64,000 bases of DNA, from NCBI GenBank assembly GCA_003290165.1, contig QNQO01008266.1, positions 1 to 64,000 on the forward strand, in the 5' to 3' direction. The notes beneath the pieces are model-generated. The model was given only the letters and a program-made list of their open reading frames with translations, made no database searches and was not told where the DNA came from. How positions within the stretch are numbered: position 1 is the first letter of the stretch; each line of letters opens with the position of its first letter. The position numbers and the translations under genes were made by a program. Positions 1 through 11,196 of this stretch are shown piece by piece. The stretch comes from Berberis thunbergii (lineage: Eukaryota; Streptophyta; Magnoliopsida; Ranunculales; Berberidaceae).

Positions 1-346
1 ATTCAGATTATGTAAATTTTTCTTTTCTTTTGCATTAATTCCTCTAATCCACCCAAGGATGGATTATGATAGTCCATCTCCAAAGGGCGTTGTTAGGTAG
101 TAAAACAGACCATCTCATAGTAACCCCACATCCTAATTCGATTTGTAAAGGGTAATAAAATACAATACCCAATACATTATTTCTTTATTTTCATTTATAT
201 TTTGCTTCCATTCTTGACCATTATTTATGCATTTCGATTAAGTTTTTCCAACAAGGCAGCCATTTTTTTTTCAACTAGTAAACAGAAAGATACCCTCAAT
301 AGTTTACCACTGCAATGTCAGTATTGAAATATTGTTAGAAACAAAC

Positions 347-778
347 CTGTGCAAGAAGTGGCTTATCTTTTGTGATGATTTAACTATTACGAAACCGAAA
401 CTTCTTGTCCATCAACTTGTATCCGTCCGCTTTTCACAGCACTAACCTTATCAAATTCAACAGAATCAATTAATCCAAACCACACAAATCCCCAAATGTG
501 CAATAATACTCATATGGTCTTCCTTTGAATTCTTCGGCAAACAAATCGACAATAGTCTTCCCGACCCATCGATTCTTAACCTACCAAAAAAAAACAAACG
601 AATTAAATAACTCCAGAAACTAAATTAGGGTGTTGCAGAAAAAAGGGGTTTAAAAAGAAACCGAACGATGAAGCAATGTGAGAGAGAGAGAGAGAGATAG
701 AGAGGAGAGATCGGTTGATGTGAAGTGAACTCACATGAGAGATGAACTCGAAGTAGTAAGGTCTGACATGGTGCCTAC
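347..778 (-). pseudogene. RNA pseudouridine synthase 7-like fragment (exons 2-4), copy A
   Basis: Exon equivalents are 735-778, 503-580 and 347-446 on the minus strand. They encode RRHVRPYYFEFISH, then VKNRWVGKTIVDLFAEEF and following residues, then the SGRIQVDGQEVSVS part of an S4 RNA-binding domain. Exon 4 is 100 bp against 101 bp in B and C because one base is missing (ctattacg for ctatatacg), which shifts the frame. The donor after exon 3 is gone. Exon 1 is deleted, and exon 5 would lie left of the window. Certain as a relic of this gene and clearly non-functional. The family name rests on my recollection of plant RNA pseudouridine synthase 7. Confidence 0.8.
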
Positions 779-850
779 CTGCAGCAGAATTCCCGTCAAA
801 TTTCAAAATTTCAATCGAGCACATAAGTTGGCCGAAAGTCGGGACAATAT

Positions 851-1010
851 TTCATTTTCATTGCGAGACAGATTTGTGTGATTTTAGTAAAATGACCATA
901 ACTTGCTCATTTCAAAACATTTTCAAGTGATTCAAGTTGTGTTTATTAGATAACTCATAATGCTACAACTTTCATGTTGTGATGAACTTGAGAATTCTTG
1001 TTAAAGTAGA
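851..1010 (+). repeat. Left inverted arm of a 3 kb repeat-bounded segment, copy A
   Basis: This ~150 bp block includes the motif taaaatgaccataacttgct and reappears in reverse complement at 3725-3885. Here only one unit is left; copy B has three tandem units at the same place. Flanking sequence to 1290 is AT-rich and shows no coding signal. It may be the terminal repeat of a foldback or Mutator-like element, but no transposase or target duplication was found. Confidence 0.7.
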
Positions 1011-1292
1011 TTTAATTAAAATAATTTTATCACATATGATTTAATTATATAAGAAAAATGGTTTTGTAATGAAAAACATTCAAGGGTTATAAATGTTGTT
1101 TTCTTCCAAGTAATTTATGTGGAGGAGTCGAAGCATTAGGTGCGTATAAGAATTACAAGTCCATTAAAAAAAAATCACATTTTGTAGTATTTGTATTAAA
1201 TTCAATTTTTCGACAACTTTTATTGCTAGATGGTAAGTGCTATACATCTCCCCCACAGATTTTTCTACTCTACTACAAATGGACAGAAATTC

Positions 1293-1350
1293 TAGGGGCG
1301 AGGGATGGGTGGCTTCAATTCCCTCACTCTTTCCCTTGCTACCTAGAAGG
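1293..1350. repeat. Degenerate palindromic insertion
   Basis: The segment begins attctagg and ends cctagaa, around an inner palindrome that is largely lost on its left arm. The equivalent sites at 13672-13730 and 45843-45901 keep both arms (gggaaagagcgagg / cctcgctctttccc). It looks like a decayed copy of the same short foldback element. Confidence 0.5.
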
Positions 1351-1508
1351 CCTCACAAATGCAATTTGTGGTTTCAAATGTGATATGGCTCATAATGCCT
1401 TGTGAGTTCAAATGGTTACAAGCAAGTGAGAAGGTTGTCAGTGGGTTACTCTTTAGAGGCAGAGCATGATAATTGTAGACTTTGTTGCGTCATTTGAACC
1501 AGAAATTT

Positions 1509-1509
1509 A

Positions 1510-1545
<36 letters not shown>
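1509..1545. repeat. (AAT)n microsatellite
   Basis: About twelve AAT units. Equivalent tracts occur at 9507-9540 and, interrupted, at 46073-46096. The tract is missing from copy B together with ~200 bp around it. Confidence 0.95.
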
Positions 1546-1637
1546 CAACGGTGGTGTATACCAATATATTTTTAAAATTATTTATTTGTTACGGTGGTGA
1601 TGATGTTGGTACACATCCATTTAGTATTCACCATTGC

Positions 1638-1880
1638 TCAAAAAGTGAAAATAAAGTAGCATTCATATGAAGGATGTTGGGTTGTGAATACCGAAGACAT
1701 TCCCAACTTGCTCTCTACCTTTGCGAAGTCTTGAAGGTACGACTTCAAGAAATCAAGTGGTAAAACATGTCGAGGCATAGCATTGAGAGCCATAACAAAA
1801 CATTTCAAAGGAACCAGTATACCAGATGGAAAGTCAAGTTTAAGAATTACAAATACAAATGCATGTTCACTGTTATGCAT
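1638..1880 (-). other. Unidentified coding-like fragment
   Basis: An open frame of 80 codons contains the protein-like string MALNAMPRHVLPLDFLKSYL followed by QDFAKVESKLG. The same string, with changes, is readable at 9689-9958, around 13900-14070 and around 46250-46420, always on the minus strand at the same place in the duplicated unit. I do not recognise the family. It could be an exon captured by the surrounding repeat-bounded segment, or a chance open frame kept open because the copies are young. No start or splice context convinces me. Confidence 0.35.
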
Positions 1881-1949
1881 TGTGTTTTATATTCAAATGC
1901 ATAGGCACGGACATGAGTGTCGTGTCCACACAAACACAAAAATAAAAAC

Positions 1950-3724
1950 ATGGCAGGTTTCCAAATAACTAGGGCCATGGCGATCACCAATTCGTATAAT
2001 ATATTTTTCAGTTTTTATAACTTATATTAAAAAAAAAAACACTAAGCATCAAAATACATCATGATGCATACTATATAAACAGCCACGAAGCCATAAATAA
2101 CTCAAATGTGGGTCATGTATCCTACACATCACAGGTCAAGATAGATAATACATATATATTTCATCTTACATTTAACTCCAAAAGTATTGATTGATTTCTT
2201 AATGGTTGAACACTCCCCCTTTGGTTATTTGCACCTATTTAAAAAATAATAATAAAACAAAACAAATTACAAAACTGTGTCAAACTCCCCGACACACGCG
2301 TTGACCATGTGTTTTGAGCCGCATTGGAAATGATCTAACACATGATGAGTGTTTTGAATTGCCTTCCTTGGTCATATCATAACAGTTTTTAACGATACAG
2401 AATGATCAAACGTTTATGTCCAAGACTCACAGATAATGAGAAAGCATATGATTCCTTATTTTATATATATGAATTGTCTAACAAAAACAAAGGGATATTC
2501 ATTTGTGAAAATAATATTATTGGAAGCTCTGGGTTCTTATGGCTAATATTTCTTAAATATTCAATCTAATACTATATCTTCTCTCGTCTCATGATTTGAT
2601 CTTTTCAACGTTTTGAACCAGTAGGATACAGTTCATGTTGAGCCTAGCTAGAACTGGGAAATGAAGTGGATGATAAACCACAACATCCGGTTTGTTGCAG
2701 CCTATGTTTTGGGTAATTCTAGCTAGTGTTGCTAACAAGTTGAAATCGAACTTGCAAGAGGGTGCAAATTGCTGAAAGGGCAAAACAGGTGGAAATCACA
2801 ATGCATGACAATGAAGAAAAATAAGGTTAGCCACTAGAGCATTCGCAAGGCAAAGAGAGTTGTTGATGCGGGGAAGCCTTCTTTAAAGGGTGGAGATTTT
2901 AATGCGGTCATCCTCACTTTGACTATTTTCTAAGGCTGGGTCGAGGCACTTTTCACCCTTTACAGCCTTAGTGAAACCCCCGACAACATAAAATAAATGT
3001 TCCAGTAATATTGATCCGCACTCTAATAGCTTTTATTGATCAAGTATCAAATAAATAAGTTAATGTTTATGTTGTTTACAACCCATTTAATACTCAATTA
3101 TGTTTCAGGGCACTTACAAGGGTTATTTTCAAATTTCCGAAGGTCTTAAAACAGAAGACTCTCTCTCCCCTGTTTTTATTCATTCTAGCAGCTGAAGTTT
3201 TGAGCAGGAATTAAAAGGCAGAATTTTTATTTTTGAATTTGAAGGAAAAAAATAAAATATTTTGCGAAGCGAATTGGCAAATGGAAATGTTCTTGTTTTA
3301 GTTTTATATACTATGCATGCAAATATTATAAGCAATGAAAATGTAATTGCAAATACTCACAAAAGGCTTTGACTTCTAGTATAAAGAAAAAAAACTAATT
3401 CACAAGCTAATTGCATTATACAACCAACATCCCAAAATTTCTATATATACAAACTAAACATATTGGGATCTCGGATCAAACACCAGCATTTACAATTGGC
3501 TATCAACAAGATCAACATTTACAGTAAAAAAATAGTGTTTTCTGCATTCTTTTTACAAAACTGAGGGCGGTTGTGTTTTGTTGCACATCGATACATTCCT
3601 ATAGGCAACGACTACTCCACCACCACCATGTATTTTTTTTTTCCCTACTAACCCACACCATCCAAAAAAACTGTTTTTGAAAAAACAGTAACATAAAACA
3701 TGATAATTTTTTAACCAATTTAAA
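1950..3724. other. Non-coding stretch, copy A
   Basis: AT-rich sequence without a gene I can support. Bases 1950-2695 are shared with copy A' (about 9950-10725) but deleted in copies B and C. Bases 2700-3720 are shared by all copies, including a run beginning gcactctaatagc at about 3020 that also lies immediately left of copies B and C. Confidence 0.6.
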
Positions 3725-3885
3725 CCCTCAATTGAGATTGATTCTCAAGCTCATCAAAACACCAAAATTGTAGTACTATAGGTTATCTAAAAACACAATT
3801 GAAATCACTTGAAAATGTTTTGAAATGAGCAAGTTATGGTTATTTACTTAAATCGAACAAATTTCGTCTCACAATAAAAAATGGG
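3725..3885 (-). repeat. Right inverted arm of the repeat-bounded segment, copy A
   Basis: Reverse complement of the 851-1010 block with about four-fifths identity by eye, including agcaagttatggttat. Together the arms enclose about 2.7 kb. The same pairing is kept in copies B (15187-15348) and C (47545-47700). Confidence 0.7.
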
Positions 3886-6264
3886 GTAGTGTTCATTTCC
3901 ATGACTTTGTAGTTCATACTCCTGATAGGTAAATTGTCTAATTGAGGTGATTAAGTAAAGTAGCGAGCGCATGTTGCAGTTCATCCCTAAACCATACAAC
4001 ATAGGCAGATGTAGAGACGGCTAGAGAGGAGATGGGTTACCCCAACTCATGATTTAAACTAGTATCCGTTTCACCTTGGATAGGGAATGCATTGACGTGG
4101 CGAACAATAACAACACAACTACATTTTTTTTTCTTTTCTCTCCATGAGATGAGCTCAGTACATTGGACCGATGGATAAGAGAACTGAGTTGGCCCTGACG
4201 GAACGGAATGAAACCTAAGTTGGGCTCTCTACGTAGATGTAGACTCCATCAAATACATTTCGATTGATTTTCTGATGGATCTAGAATAGATAGTTGGTCT
4301 CATCAAATCGATAGAAATAGGGCTTTGGATTTCCCGTCATTCTCAGTTGTCGTAATTCTGGATTTCCTGTAATTGACTCTGATAATTCTCTCGTTTGGAC
4401 CTCTTCTTTCAGGTGAAGACTTTTGGCTTTGAACACTAACTAACAGTAGCTCATTAATCATCTTATTAGAAGAGAAATTTCAAAAGTCCAAGCATTGGCA
4501 ACGGAGGGGTCTGTCATTTGTGTGCGAGCTTTACTTAATTATTATGGCGGGTGGATGTATTTAATTGGGGCCAGTGCACAGGGCATTCAAGTAATGCAGA
4601 TAATATTAATGCACACAAAGGACTAAATACCATCTGATGCTGTGCAGCAAGGTCCATGCTTTCCATGTCCTGAAATGCTACCTGTTTTTGTTTTATATAT
4701 CATCAGCAGAGATTTGACATTATTTTTTTTGCAACTCAATTAATATAGAGGTTCAAGTTTTGAAACACTTCTATTATTGTTGCTGTTTGTGTTGTTATCG
4801 CTGCATGGCTTGTGTTTCACTTCATGCTCGTCCAAATATGCAGTAATTCATCCCATTATTCCACTGTGCTACATTGGTGGAGATTAAGTTTTTGTGATAG
4901 GGTTTATATGATAGTTAAATCATTTTCACAGTACAATTGAGCATATTCTAATAAGTCTCATGATATTGACCCAGTAAAGGAATAATTGTATGAAGGGCCG
5001 GAAGTGAAAGGGAGTGCTCATCCTCCCTTCATCCACTCTCTCTCTCTCACTGCTGGAGAGGTCTCATTTCACATTGTGTCTTTGTTCTTGATTTGAAAGC
5101 TCGTTAACACTCCCAATTGGTAAGCAGTAGCTAACATTTTCAAGTAATTTTCATGGCTTTGATAAGACACGAAAAGAAAAAAAAACTTTTGAGGGTCTTT
5201 TAAGATGTTTTCTGCATTTGGAGATAGACATGTCACGACTCCCAAGATATTATTGATCACTCTACTGGTATTAATTAGTTAGTGAGAGAATTGAAATATC
5301 TCTCTCCTCAGCCCATATTCTCCCATTAGCAGATTAAGTTCTCCCACAATCAACCTTAGACAAGTTGCGTTAATTGGAATACAGTGGACTTCAGACCTTC
5401 CAATCGGGATGATTCACCAAAACGATAAAGTACAAATAGAGTAGCATTAACACATCCTAGAATATTATTTCCTACTCATATCAAATAACACCCATATAAA
5501 ATCACTAAACATTCGGAACTGAAAAAATAACAGAATCTGTAGGTGAGAGGCCAACTTGTAATGCTTCTATCAATCTACAAGCTGAAACAAAAGATGGGCT
5601 AGCTAGGCTTCCACCCATTAAAATCATACCACTGACATATTCCCCCATAATAGCTAAATAAATCACTCCCTCTGCAGCAAAAAGTTCTGGAATGAAATGA
5701 AAGATGAAATCTGGGTAACAAAAAGCAAAGATCGTGTTTTTATGTGCAACTCGAGAAGTGCTTGTTGAATCAAGATGAAACTTTACCAAGTTAATCCTGA
5801 TGCAATCCGCACCAATACTCATATCAAAAAATTAGCAAAAAGCATACCTTTCACATACAAGTTATCCTTGACAAAAAAATAAACGTCTAAAGCACGTTTT
5901 AACTCCGATACTAGAGATCAAATAGAAGTATATGTACTTCCTTTTTCAACAAACAATACAATAAAAGTTTTCCTTTCTATTTCTCTATTTCTTAACATCA
6001 TGATAAGGAAAAAAAAATTGTGGTAGAAGCAGGAAACAATAGACCAAATAGTTTTCTACAAATGAAAAATTAAACATTGGCTTTGTTTTTCGCAATCATA
6101 TATTATATTATTTTTTTATTTTTTAAAAAAAAAACCTCCGGTTTGGAGGGCAACTTTGGGATGCAGACCTTATTATTTGTAAAAACAAATTGATGTACAA
6201 ACAATTCGAGGGTACATGACGACTTACCCAAAATAATCTATTCTATTGCAATTATTTACATCAA
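3886..6264. other. Intergenic and 3' flank of the membrane-protein relic, copy A
   Basis: No gene is supported. The stretch includes a CT-rich tract near 5036-5050. The segment ~5440-5830 recurs beside the other membrane-protein genes (19200-19560, 25020-25360, 51540-51930 and partly 28085-28330). That recurrence suggests a conserved downstream transcribed region or 3' untranslated sequence. A 105-codon open frame at 5505-5822 falls in it but is not preserved in the other copies. The site of the solo LTR found in B and C lies near 4335 and is empty here. Confidence 0.55.
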
Positions 6265-7698
6265 TCATCCAACTTCTTCAATTTCGCAGGACACACCATG
6301 AACACTTGGTACCCTCTAAAATCACCTCATGTTTTGCCATCGGCTGATGGGGAACGACAACTTGAGTATACTGACGAACTGTTGCACCACTTGATGAAGC
6401 TTGTTGACGAGGAGTTTAATCAGTTAGTGGATATTTGTTTCACTGGGGAACTCCCATTGAATGACATCCTCCAATTTTTCAAGCTTCATAAGGTACTGGA
6501 ATGACACGATTTATGTTTTTTTCCTGATCTCCAAGCTGATTCTCTGCAAACAGCCTTGATTATAGCCTGTGGGAGTTTTGGCAAGAAAACTACATAGCAT
6601 GTCAACAAATAATTGTTGTATGTTATTATTGAAGTCATCAATTAATAATTGCATGGCTGATTTTTCCTGCCTAACAAAATCATCATTAACATCGTCTGGC
6701 GGCGAAAAGGGTTCCCAAGAAGAGTAGTCATGTAGATTGTTGAGATCCCAAATCTTGGTCCACATTCTTTGGCCATCTCTGCCTTAACTCTCTCGGAGGT
6801 GGAGGTACTCATTTTCTTGTCGATAAAATAAATAATTTCAAAACTTCATCAAACGCACGCACGAAAGATCTCACTACTTCTCTTTCCAGTTTGTTGGCAG
6901 CCTTTTGGGTCAGGGAAACGATTGAAAGACAAGACACCCTGTATTGATGAGGGAGACGAGATTTGTGAGTTTCATAGAATCTCTGAATGTTATTAGAAAA
7001 TGGGTGTTTTGAAAATGACGAGTTTTGGAGAATAGTTGGATGAGAATGAGTGGGAGACTTGGTTTTCATCACTTCCTTCCATCTTTCCATCTCCTCCCTG
7101 CATATCTGTTGCGCCACAGCTCTTGGATCAACTTCTTTCTGCTGCATGAAGCCAACACGTTTCATCATCTTCACAAAAGCCAAGAAAAGTGAGACCATGG
7201 GCCATGTGAAGATAAAAAACGGTATTGTCAGGATTAGGAAAGTCATATTCCTAACACTAGCTCGCAAAAACCTAGACTGAGTAAACTTTTCCACATTCCA
7301 ACCCGTTCGATCTTCATTGCCCGAGTTTATCCATCTGAGCAAGTTGCCCATAAAACCCAACAAAACGGTTAGAATCTGAGACACATCACACAACCACCAG
7401 CCACATTGACCAGTTATAATCAGAATCTCCTCCATGAAAATTCATCTTCTTAAAAACAAGAGACCGAAGTATCGCTTCACATAAAACCATGGTGCATAAT
7501 GCAGAAAACATACCCACTACTGTCATAGGATCGGTTTCACACAATATTCGTTGTGGATTTTTTTTAAAAAATCCACGTGGCACAACAACAGTCTATCCAT
7601 CATGGTACTTTCTTCACCTTTGATAAGAGAAAACATACTAAAGAGGCTCCTGCAATGTACAAACCAATTGCAGGCATTGGAGCAGAGTAATTTGCCAT
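6265..7698 (-). pseudogene. Membrane-protein family relic (gene 1), copy A
   Basis: The relic starts MANYSAPMPAIGLYIAGASL at the ATG complementary to 7696-7698 and ends ...SCEIEEVG with the stop complementary to 6265-6267. About 450 bp are missing relative to the intact relative at 19975-21840, removing residues ~24-173 (membrane segments 1 to 5). The junction at ~7628 falls on a shared AAGA microhomology. The deletion shifts frame, and further indels split the rest into pieces at 7386-7583, 6809-7435 and 6511-6765. Conserved landmarks survive: TMMDRL, the W-rich segment before GFMGNLLRWINS, FVKMMKRVGFMQQKEVDP, and LWTKIWDLNNLHDYSSW. Not functional. The family is not one I can name. Confidence 0.85.
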
Positions 7699-7720
7699 CT
7701 TCCGACAAGATATATCAGGG

Positions 7721-9290
7721 TAAAACATCATAGTGGAAGAATGTAGCATATGAACCCACCCTCTTGGAAAGACCATCATGTATGTTGTATCTGACAGTTT
7801 TTCCTTTACTATCGACAAGTTTACATCAACTGGAATTTAAGTGCCAGACACATAAGCAGATGTACCAAAGTAATCCTGTTGATTAAAATTCCCTTAATTT
7901 ATTAGTATCCAGCTCATTTTCACTCGAGAGGAAGTAAGACTAGGTATTAAGGAATACAGTTTATGGTATTGAAAGTTGTTTAGGTTTGAAATCAACAAGA
8001 TGTTACCTTTTGTTTTTATATAGGCGTATTACCAGATAGCAATAGGGGTCTCAGGACAATGGTGGGGTTACTTGCAGGTAGAATTTATAATTCCAAAGAA
8101 GTTTTTTATGAGTTTGACGAAAAGTTCTGTTGCATAAACAAATGAACAGCAAGAGCAGCAAAAACTATATCATAAACCATTTTCTTTTAGCTTGAAAAAC
8201 CTACCAACAACAAGATACTTACGGAGTCACATAGCTCTTTACAAGGTGAAAATATATCCTCCAAAATTGTCTCTCCTTTAAGTGGCAAGGGCATAAAACA
8301 TATCTAAGATGTGACATTTCCTGTCAGAATATATAATCATCAAGTTAGAATAGACCTACATTCAAATAATTAGAACTTTGATAAGTTGTTTGTTAACTGT
8401 TAAAGAAAAACAAGAAGAGGTCGTTTTAGTTCTTGAAAAATGGGGATATGCAAACCAAGACTAAAAGAGCTTTCAGATAAATGCATACTGCAATAATCTG
8501 CCTACCAATATAAAAAACAAGCTACAAGAAATAACTTAATAAGACGTCTCAAGGGTAAATTAGAATGTATGGGCTACTGCCATAATTATAGTGTTTTTGT
8601 AGTCGCACTAAATAAATAAATAAATCAACAAATTAACTCAGTCTAAAAACAAATGGAAGGTGTAGTTCTCAGAGAGGCTAATTGTATGGACTGTTAATAT
8701 CAACTCTATATTGAGCTGCAAAATGTATGGCCTGTTAAAATCAACTCTATAGTGGGGTGCAAAATGTGACATTGGTACCATTACCATACCAATAGATTGA
8801 AGAGGGAAGTACTGAACAAGACCCTCCAACAAGTTGGTTTAGCAATCGCAAAATATTCAAGCGAAATAACGACTTATGACACAACATATAATCAATAAAC
8901 AAGAAGTGTGAGAAGAGTCGCAAAGCCTCGATAAAGTTGTGCAAGATTTTTATTTTATTTTATTTTTTTGTTTAAGGAGGTAAAATTTCTTTAACAACAA
9001 ATGACAGTTAAGAGTAATCGACAACTTGTAACCCTTCCCAAATCCAATACGCAATCAAGTTTAGGGGTGGGCACCGGACGGGATGGACTCATCCCAATCC
9101 CATCTCGTTGTTTTATCTTCGGGACGGGATAAACCTCATCCGATCTTGTCTCATCCCAAACGGGTTCGGAGATGGGATGGGATGGGCATGGTTGGGATGG
9201 GGATGGGCATCGATAAGGTCGTTTCATTTGTAAATTTCTCTCACTAATTGGTTAATCATCTATAACAGGAGCATTATTCAAAGTTAAAAG
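7721..9290. other. Unique AT-rich intergenic stretch
   Basis: No gene is supported. The sequence does not match the other duplicate copies by eye. Open frames at 8638-8944 are short and low in complexity. A GC-rich repeat-like segment lies at 9062-9225. Confidence 0.5.
9062..9225. repeat. GGGATGGG-rich repeat segment
   Basis: Begins ggggtgggcaccggacggga and carries repeated gggatggg/catcccaa motifs on both strands, unlike the AT-rich surroundings. Such gggtgggca starts are common at the ends of plant hAT-type and other non-autonomous elements. I could not define terminal repeats or a target duplication here. Confidence 0.45.
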
Positions 9291-9507
9291 CATCAAAAGC
9301 TAGATGGGATGTGCATCTCCCTCACAGATTTTTCTAATCTACTATAAATGGAACCCCAATTTGTGGTTTCAAATGTGTTATGGCCCATAATGGCCTTATG
9401 AGTTCAAAAGGTTACAAGCAAGTTGAGAAGGTTTGTCAGTGGGTTACTCCTTAGAGGCAGACCATGATAATTGTAGACTTCGTTGCATCATTTGAACAAG
9501 AAATTTA

Positions 9508-9541
<34 letters not shown>

Positions 9542-9688
9542 CAGTGGTGTATACCAATATATTTTTAAAGTTGTTTATTCACATCCATTTAGTATTCACC
9601 AATCACCATTGCTCAAAAAGTGAAATAAAATAGCATTCGTATGAAGGATATTGGGTTGTGAATACTGAAGGCACTCCCAATTTGCTCT

Positions 9689-9958
9689 CTACGTTGCGAA
9701 GTCTTGAAGGTACGACTTCAAGAAACCAAGTGGTAAAACATGTCGAGGCATAGCATTGAGAGCCATAACCAAACATTTCGAAGGATCCAAAATATCAGAT
9801 GGAAAATCAAGTTTAAGAATTACAAATACAGGTGCATGTTCACTGTTATGCATTGTGTTATAATCAAATGCATAGACACGGACATGAGTGTCATGTTGGA
9901 CACGACACAAACACAGAAACATGGCATGTTTCCAAATAACTAGGGCAGCGATCGTCAA
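9689..9958 (-). other. Unidentified coding-like fragment, copy A'
   Basis: Second version of the 1638-1880 fragment. It reads ALNAMPRHVLPLGFLKSYL in an 89-codon open frame. Same comments: repeated, protein-like, unidentified. Confidence 0.3.
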
Positions 9959-10999
9959 TCTTATAATATATTTTCGGTTTGTATAACTTATATTAATAAA
10001 ACACTAAACATCAAAATACATCATGATGCATACTATATAAACAGCCACGAAGCTCATAAATAACTCAAATGTGGGTCATGTATCCTACACATCACATGTC
10101 AAGATTGACAATACATATATTTCATCCTGCATTTAACTCCAAGAGTATTGATTTCTTAATGGTTGTAACACTCCCCCTTTGGTTATTTGCACCTATTTAA
10201 AAAATAGTTTAAAAAAATTACAAAATTGTGTCCAACTCTCACTCAAACTCCCCCGACACGTTGACCATGTGTTTTTGAGCCGCATTGGAAATGATCTAAC
10301 ACATGATGAGTGTTTTGAATTGTCTTCCTTGGTCATATCATAACAGTTTTTCAACGATACAGAATGATCAAACGTTTATGTCCAAGACTTGCAGAATCCC
10401 AGATAATGAGAAAGCATATGATCCCTTATTTTATATATAAGAATTGTCCTAAGAGAAACAAAGGGATCTTCAATGGTGAGAGACAAAATAGGAAAAGAAT
10501 ATTATTGGAAGCTCTGGGTTCTTATGGCTAATATTTCTTAAATATTCAATCTAATACTATATCTCCTCTCGTCTCATGATTTGATCTTTTCAACGTTTTG
10601 AATCAGTAGGATACAGTTCATGTTGAGCCTAGAACTACAATTCATGTTGAGCCTAGAACTGGGAAATGGAGTGGATGATAAACCACAACATCCGGTTTGC
10701 TGCAACCTATTCATAATATATTTTGGGTAATTCTAGCTAGTGTTGCTAACAGGTTGAAATCAAACTTGCAAGAGGGTGCAAGTTACTGAAAGGGAAAAAA
10801 CAGGTGGCAATCACAATGCATGACAATGAAGAAAAAAAAGTTGTCAGAAAAGGGGCAACGAGGTCGGCCACTAGAGCATTGGCAAGGCAAAGTGAGTTGT
10901 TGATGCGGTGAAGCCCTTTTTAAACGGTGGAGATTTTAATGCAGTCATCTTCACTTTTACTGTTTTCTAAGGCTGGGTCGAGGCACTTTTGAAAATTGA

Positions 11000-11020
11000 C
11001 CCCCCCCCCCCCCTCCCCCC
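11000..11020. repeat. Poly-C tract
   Basis: A run of C broken by one T, at a place where the other copies read caccctttacagccttagtg. It probably arose by slippage in copy A' or is a base-calling problem. Confidence 0.9.
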
Positions 11021-11196
11021 GACAACATAAAGTAAATGTTCCAATAATGTTGTTCTGCACTCTAATAGCTTTTATTGATCAAGTATCATGATAAGATAAT
11101 AAGCCTATTATTGAGAAATCGTGGGAAGGCCAAGCAATAAAAAATAACTTGAAATATTTTTTAAAATATAAAAAATTACCGATGTTGTCTACTTAC

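Larger units (their letters stand above)
1..7720. repeat. Segmental duplication copy A
   Basis: Bases from 1 onward match 11704 onward (copy B) and 40648 onward (copy C) in the same order: pseudouridine synthase exons, inverted-repeat-bounded stretch, flank and membrane-protein relic, ending near 7720 just upstream of the relic start codon. Copy A lacks the 2.3 kb solo LTR that B and C carry at the position equivalent to ~4335. It keeps about 750 bp (roughly 1950-2695) that B and C have lost, and has itself lost the exon 1 region and two of three tandem units present in B at 12570-13185. It is therefore an older branch than the B/C pair. The boundary near 7720 is judged by eye. Confidence 0.9.
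9291..11087. repeat. Partial duplicate A'
   Basis: Matches copy A from about 1230 to 3050 in order: the ctcccccacag block, the (AAT)n tract at 9507-9540, the unidentified coding-like fragment, the ~750 bp that B and C lack, and the gcactctaatagc block. It stops abruptly at 11087 where copy B begins. It contains a 23 bp internal duplication of the motif catgttgagcctagaact near 10620-10660. Confidence 0.85.

Noticed and set aside
851..3885. A complete Mutator-like transposon with transposase
   Set aside because: No transposase frame or convincing target duplication was found, so only the inverted arms are reported.
5505..5822. A 105-codon frame downstream of gene 1 as an extra exon of the membrane-protein family
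   Set aside because: The flank is conserved among members but this frame is not, and no splice link to the main frame is visible. Treated as 3' flank.
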